Assembly: GCF_030317205.1 (NCBI RefSeq)
Contig: NZ_JASZYB010000001.1
Location: forward strand, 992,001-1,056,000
Source: Variovorax sp. J2L1-78
Lineage (GTDB): Bacteria > Pseudomonadota > Gammaproteobacteria > Burkholderiales > Burkholderiaceae_C
Direction: 5' to 3'
Length of the DNA stretch: 64,000 nucleotides
Under the pieces are notes generated by a model that worked only from the letters and a program-made list of their open reading frames with translations, searched no databases and was not told the DNA's origin. A program made the position numbers and the translations under genes. Position 1 is the first letter of the stretch. Each line of letters begins with the position of its first letter. Of the stretch, positions 63,834 through 64,000 are shown piece by piece.

Positions 63834-64000
63834 CTACTTGAGCTGCACCGCGCCCGACACGTTCACGACGACGCTCGTCTTGCCCGCCTCGACCGGCACC
63901 GGCGCGTCGGCGGAGAAGGACTTGGCCTGCGCCGCCATCATCCGCGGGCGGATCGGGCCGCCCTCGTTCGCGTTCACCGACACCTCCCGCAGGGTGTAGC
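63834..64000 (-). CDS. SIMPL-domain protein (DUF541), C-terminal fragment
   Basis: Only the last 55 residues are in the window. The tail reads YTLREVSVNANEGGPIRPR, MMAAQAKSFSADAPVPVEAG and KTSVVVNVSGAVQLK, typical of the end of SIMPL proteins (periplasmic, often with a signal peptide, function uncertain; E. coli YggE is linked to oxidative stress). The start lies beyond the right edge. Confidence 0.7.
   Translation of the reverse strand, partial: YTLREVSVNANEGGPIRPRMMAAQAKSFSADAPVPVEAGKTSVVVNVSGAVQLK

Overview
The window reads as an ordinary chromosomal segment of a high-GC betaproteobacterium, most likely a member of the Comamonadaceae (order Burkholderiales, Variovorax-like). The basis is the gene order rpsB-tsf-pyrH-frr-uppS-cdsA-dxr-rseP-bamA-skp-lpxD-fabZ-lpxA-lpxB-rnhB, the carA-carB / greA / yhbY / rlmE-ftsH / folP-glmM block, a PhaR-type polyhydroxyalkanoate regulator near a 3-hydroxybutyrate dehydrogenase, and many GTG/TTG starts. 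No rRNA, CRISPR array, insertion sequence, integrase or phage gene was seen. The genus call is inference.

Left part (1-14.5 kb). A minus-strand string paiB - small membrane protein - tadA (fused to a degenerate alpha/beta-hydrolase) - ldcA comes first, then a DUF72 gene, a GAF-domain gene and a small orphan. Next is a lower-GC accessory block on the minus strand: araC-type regulator, EamA exporter, AlaX alanyl-tRNA editing protein and ArgE-like deacetylase, with a promoter and nested inverted repeats in front of the exporter. An asparaginase and lexA diverge across two adjacent SOS boxes. A hydroxyacid dehydrogenase and a FimV-like inner-membrane protein follow.

Fatty-acid block (14.5-20.1 kb, plus strand). 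3-hydroxyacyl-CoA dehydrogenase, a PaaG-like crotonase, a Crp/Fnr regulator, an APH-type kinase and an ACAD10/11-like acyl-CoA dehydrogenase. The last two resemble the kinase/dehydrogenase pair used for 4-hydroxyacyl-CoA breakdown.

Housekeeping core (20.2-49.1 kb, mostly minus strand). glmM and folP (cell wall, folate), ftsH and rlmE (membrane proteolysis, 23S rRNA), yhbY (ribosome assembly), greA, carAB with a Kdo hydroxylase gene, an SpoU-type methyltransferase, rnhB, then the lipid A / outer-membrane assembly and isoprenoid supercluster from lpxB back to uppS, and the translation genes frr, pyrH, tsf and rpsB. Many of these genes overlap by 1-4 bases, which suggests translational coupling. 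Hairpins sit between rpsB and tsf, between tsf and pyrH, after ftsH and after the Kdo hydroxylase gene.

Right part (49.2-64 kb). Amidase, D-amino-acid dehydrogenase, NAD(P)H-hydrate repair enzyme, an SDR, RNase R with an unusual start, two identical tRNA-Leu(CAG) genes in a 333-bp tandem duplication, rimO, phaR, a zinc-ribbon protein, tRNA-Val(GAC), a RelA-type (p)ppGpp synthetase lacking a hydrolase site, an alpha/beta hydrolase, bdhA, and the C-terminal end of a SIMPL-domain protein cut by the window edge.

No gene-free stretch exceeds 300 bases; the longest is 7660-7943. No clearly new system was found. The best second-look items are the exporter/AlaX/ArgE block, the TadA-hydrolase fusion, the kinase/ACAD pair and the RNase R start.
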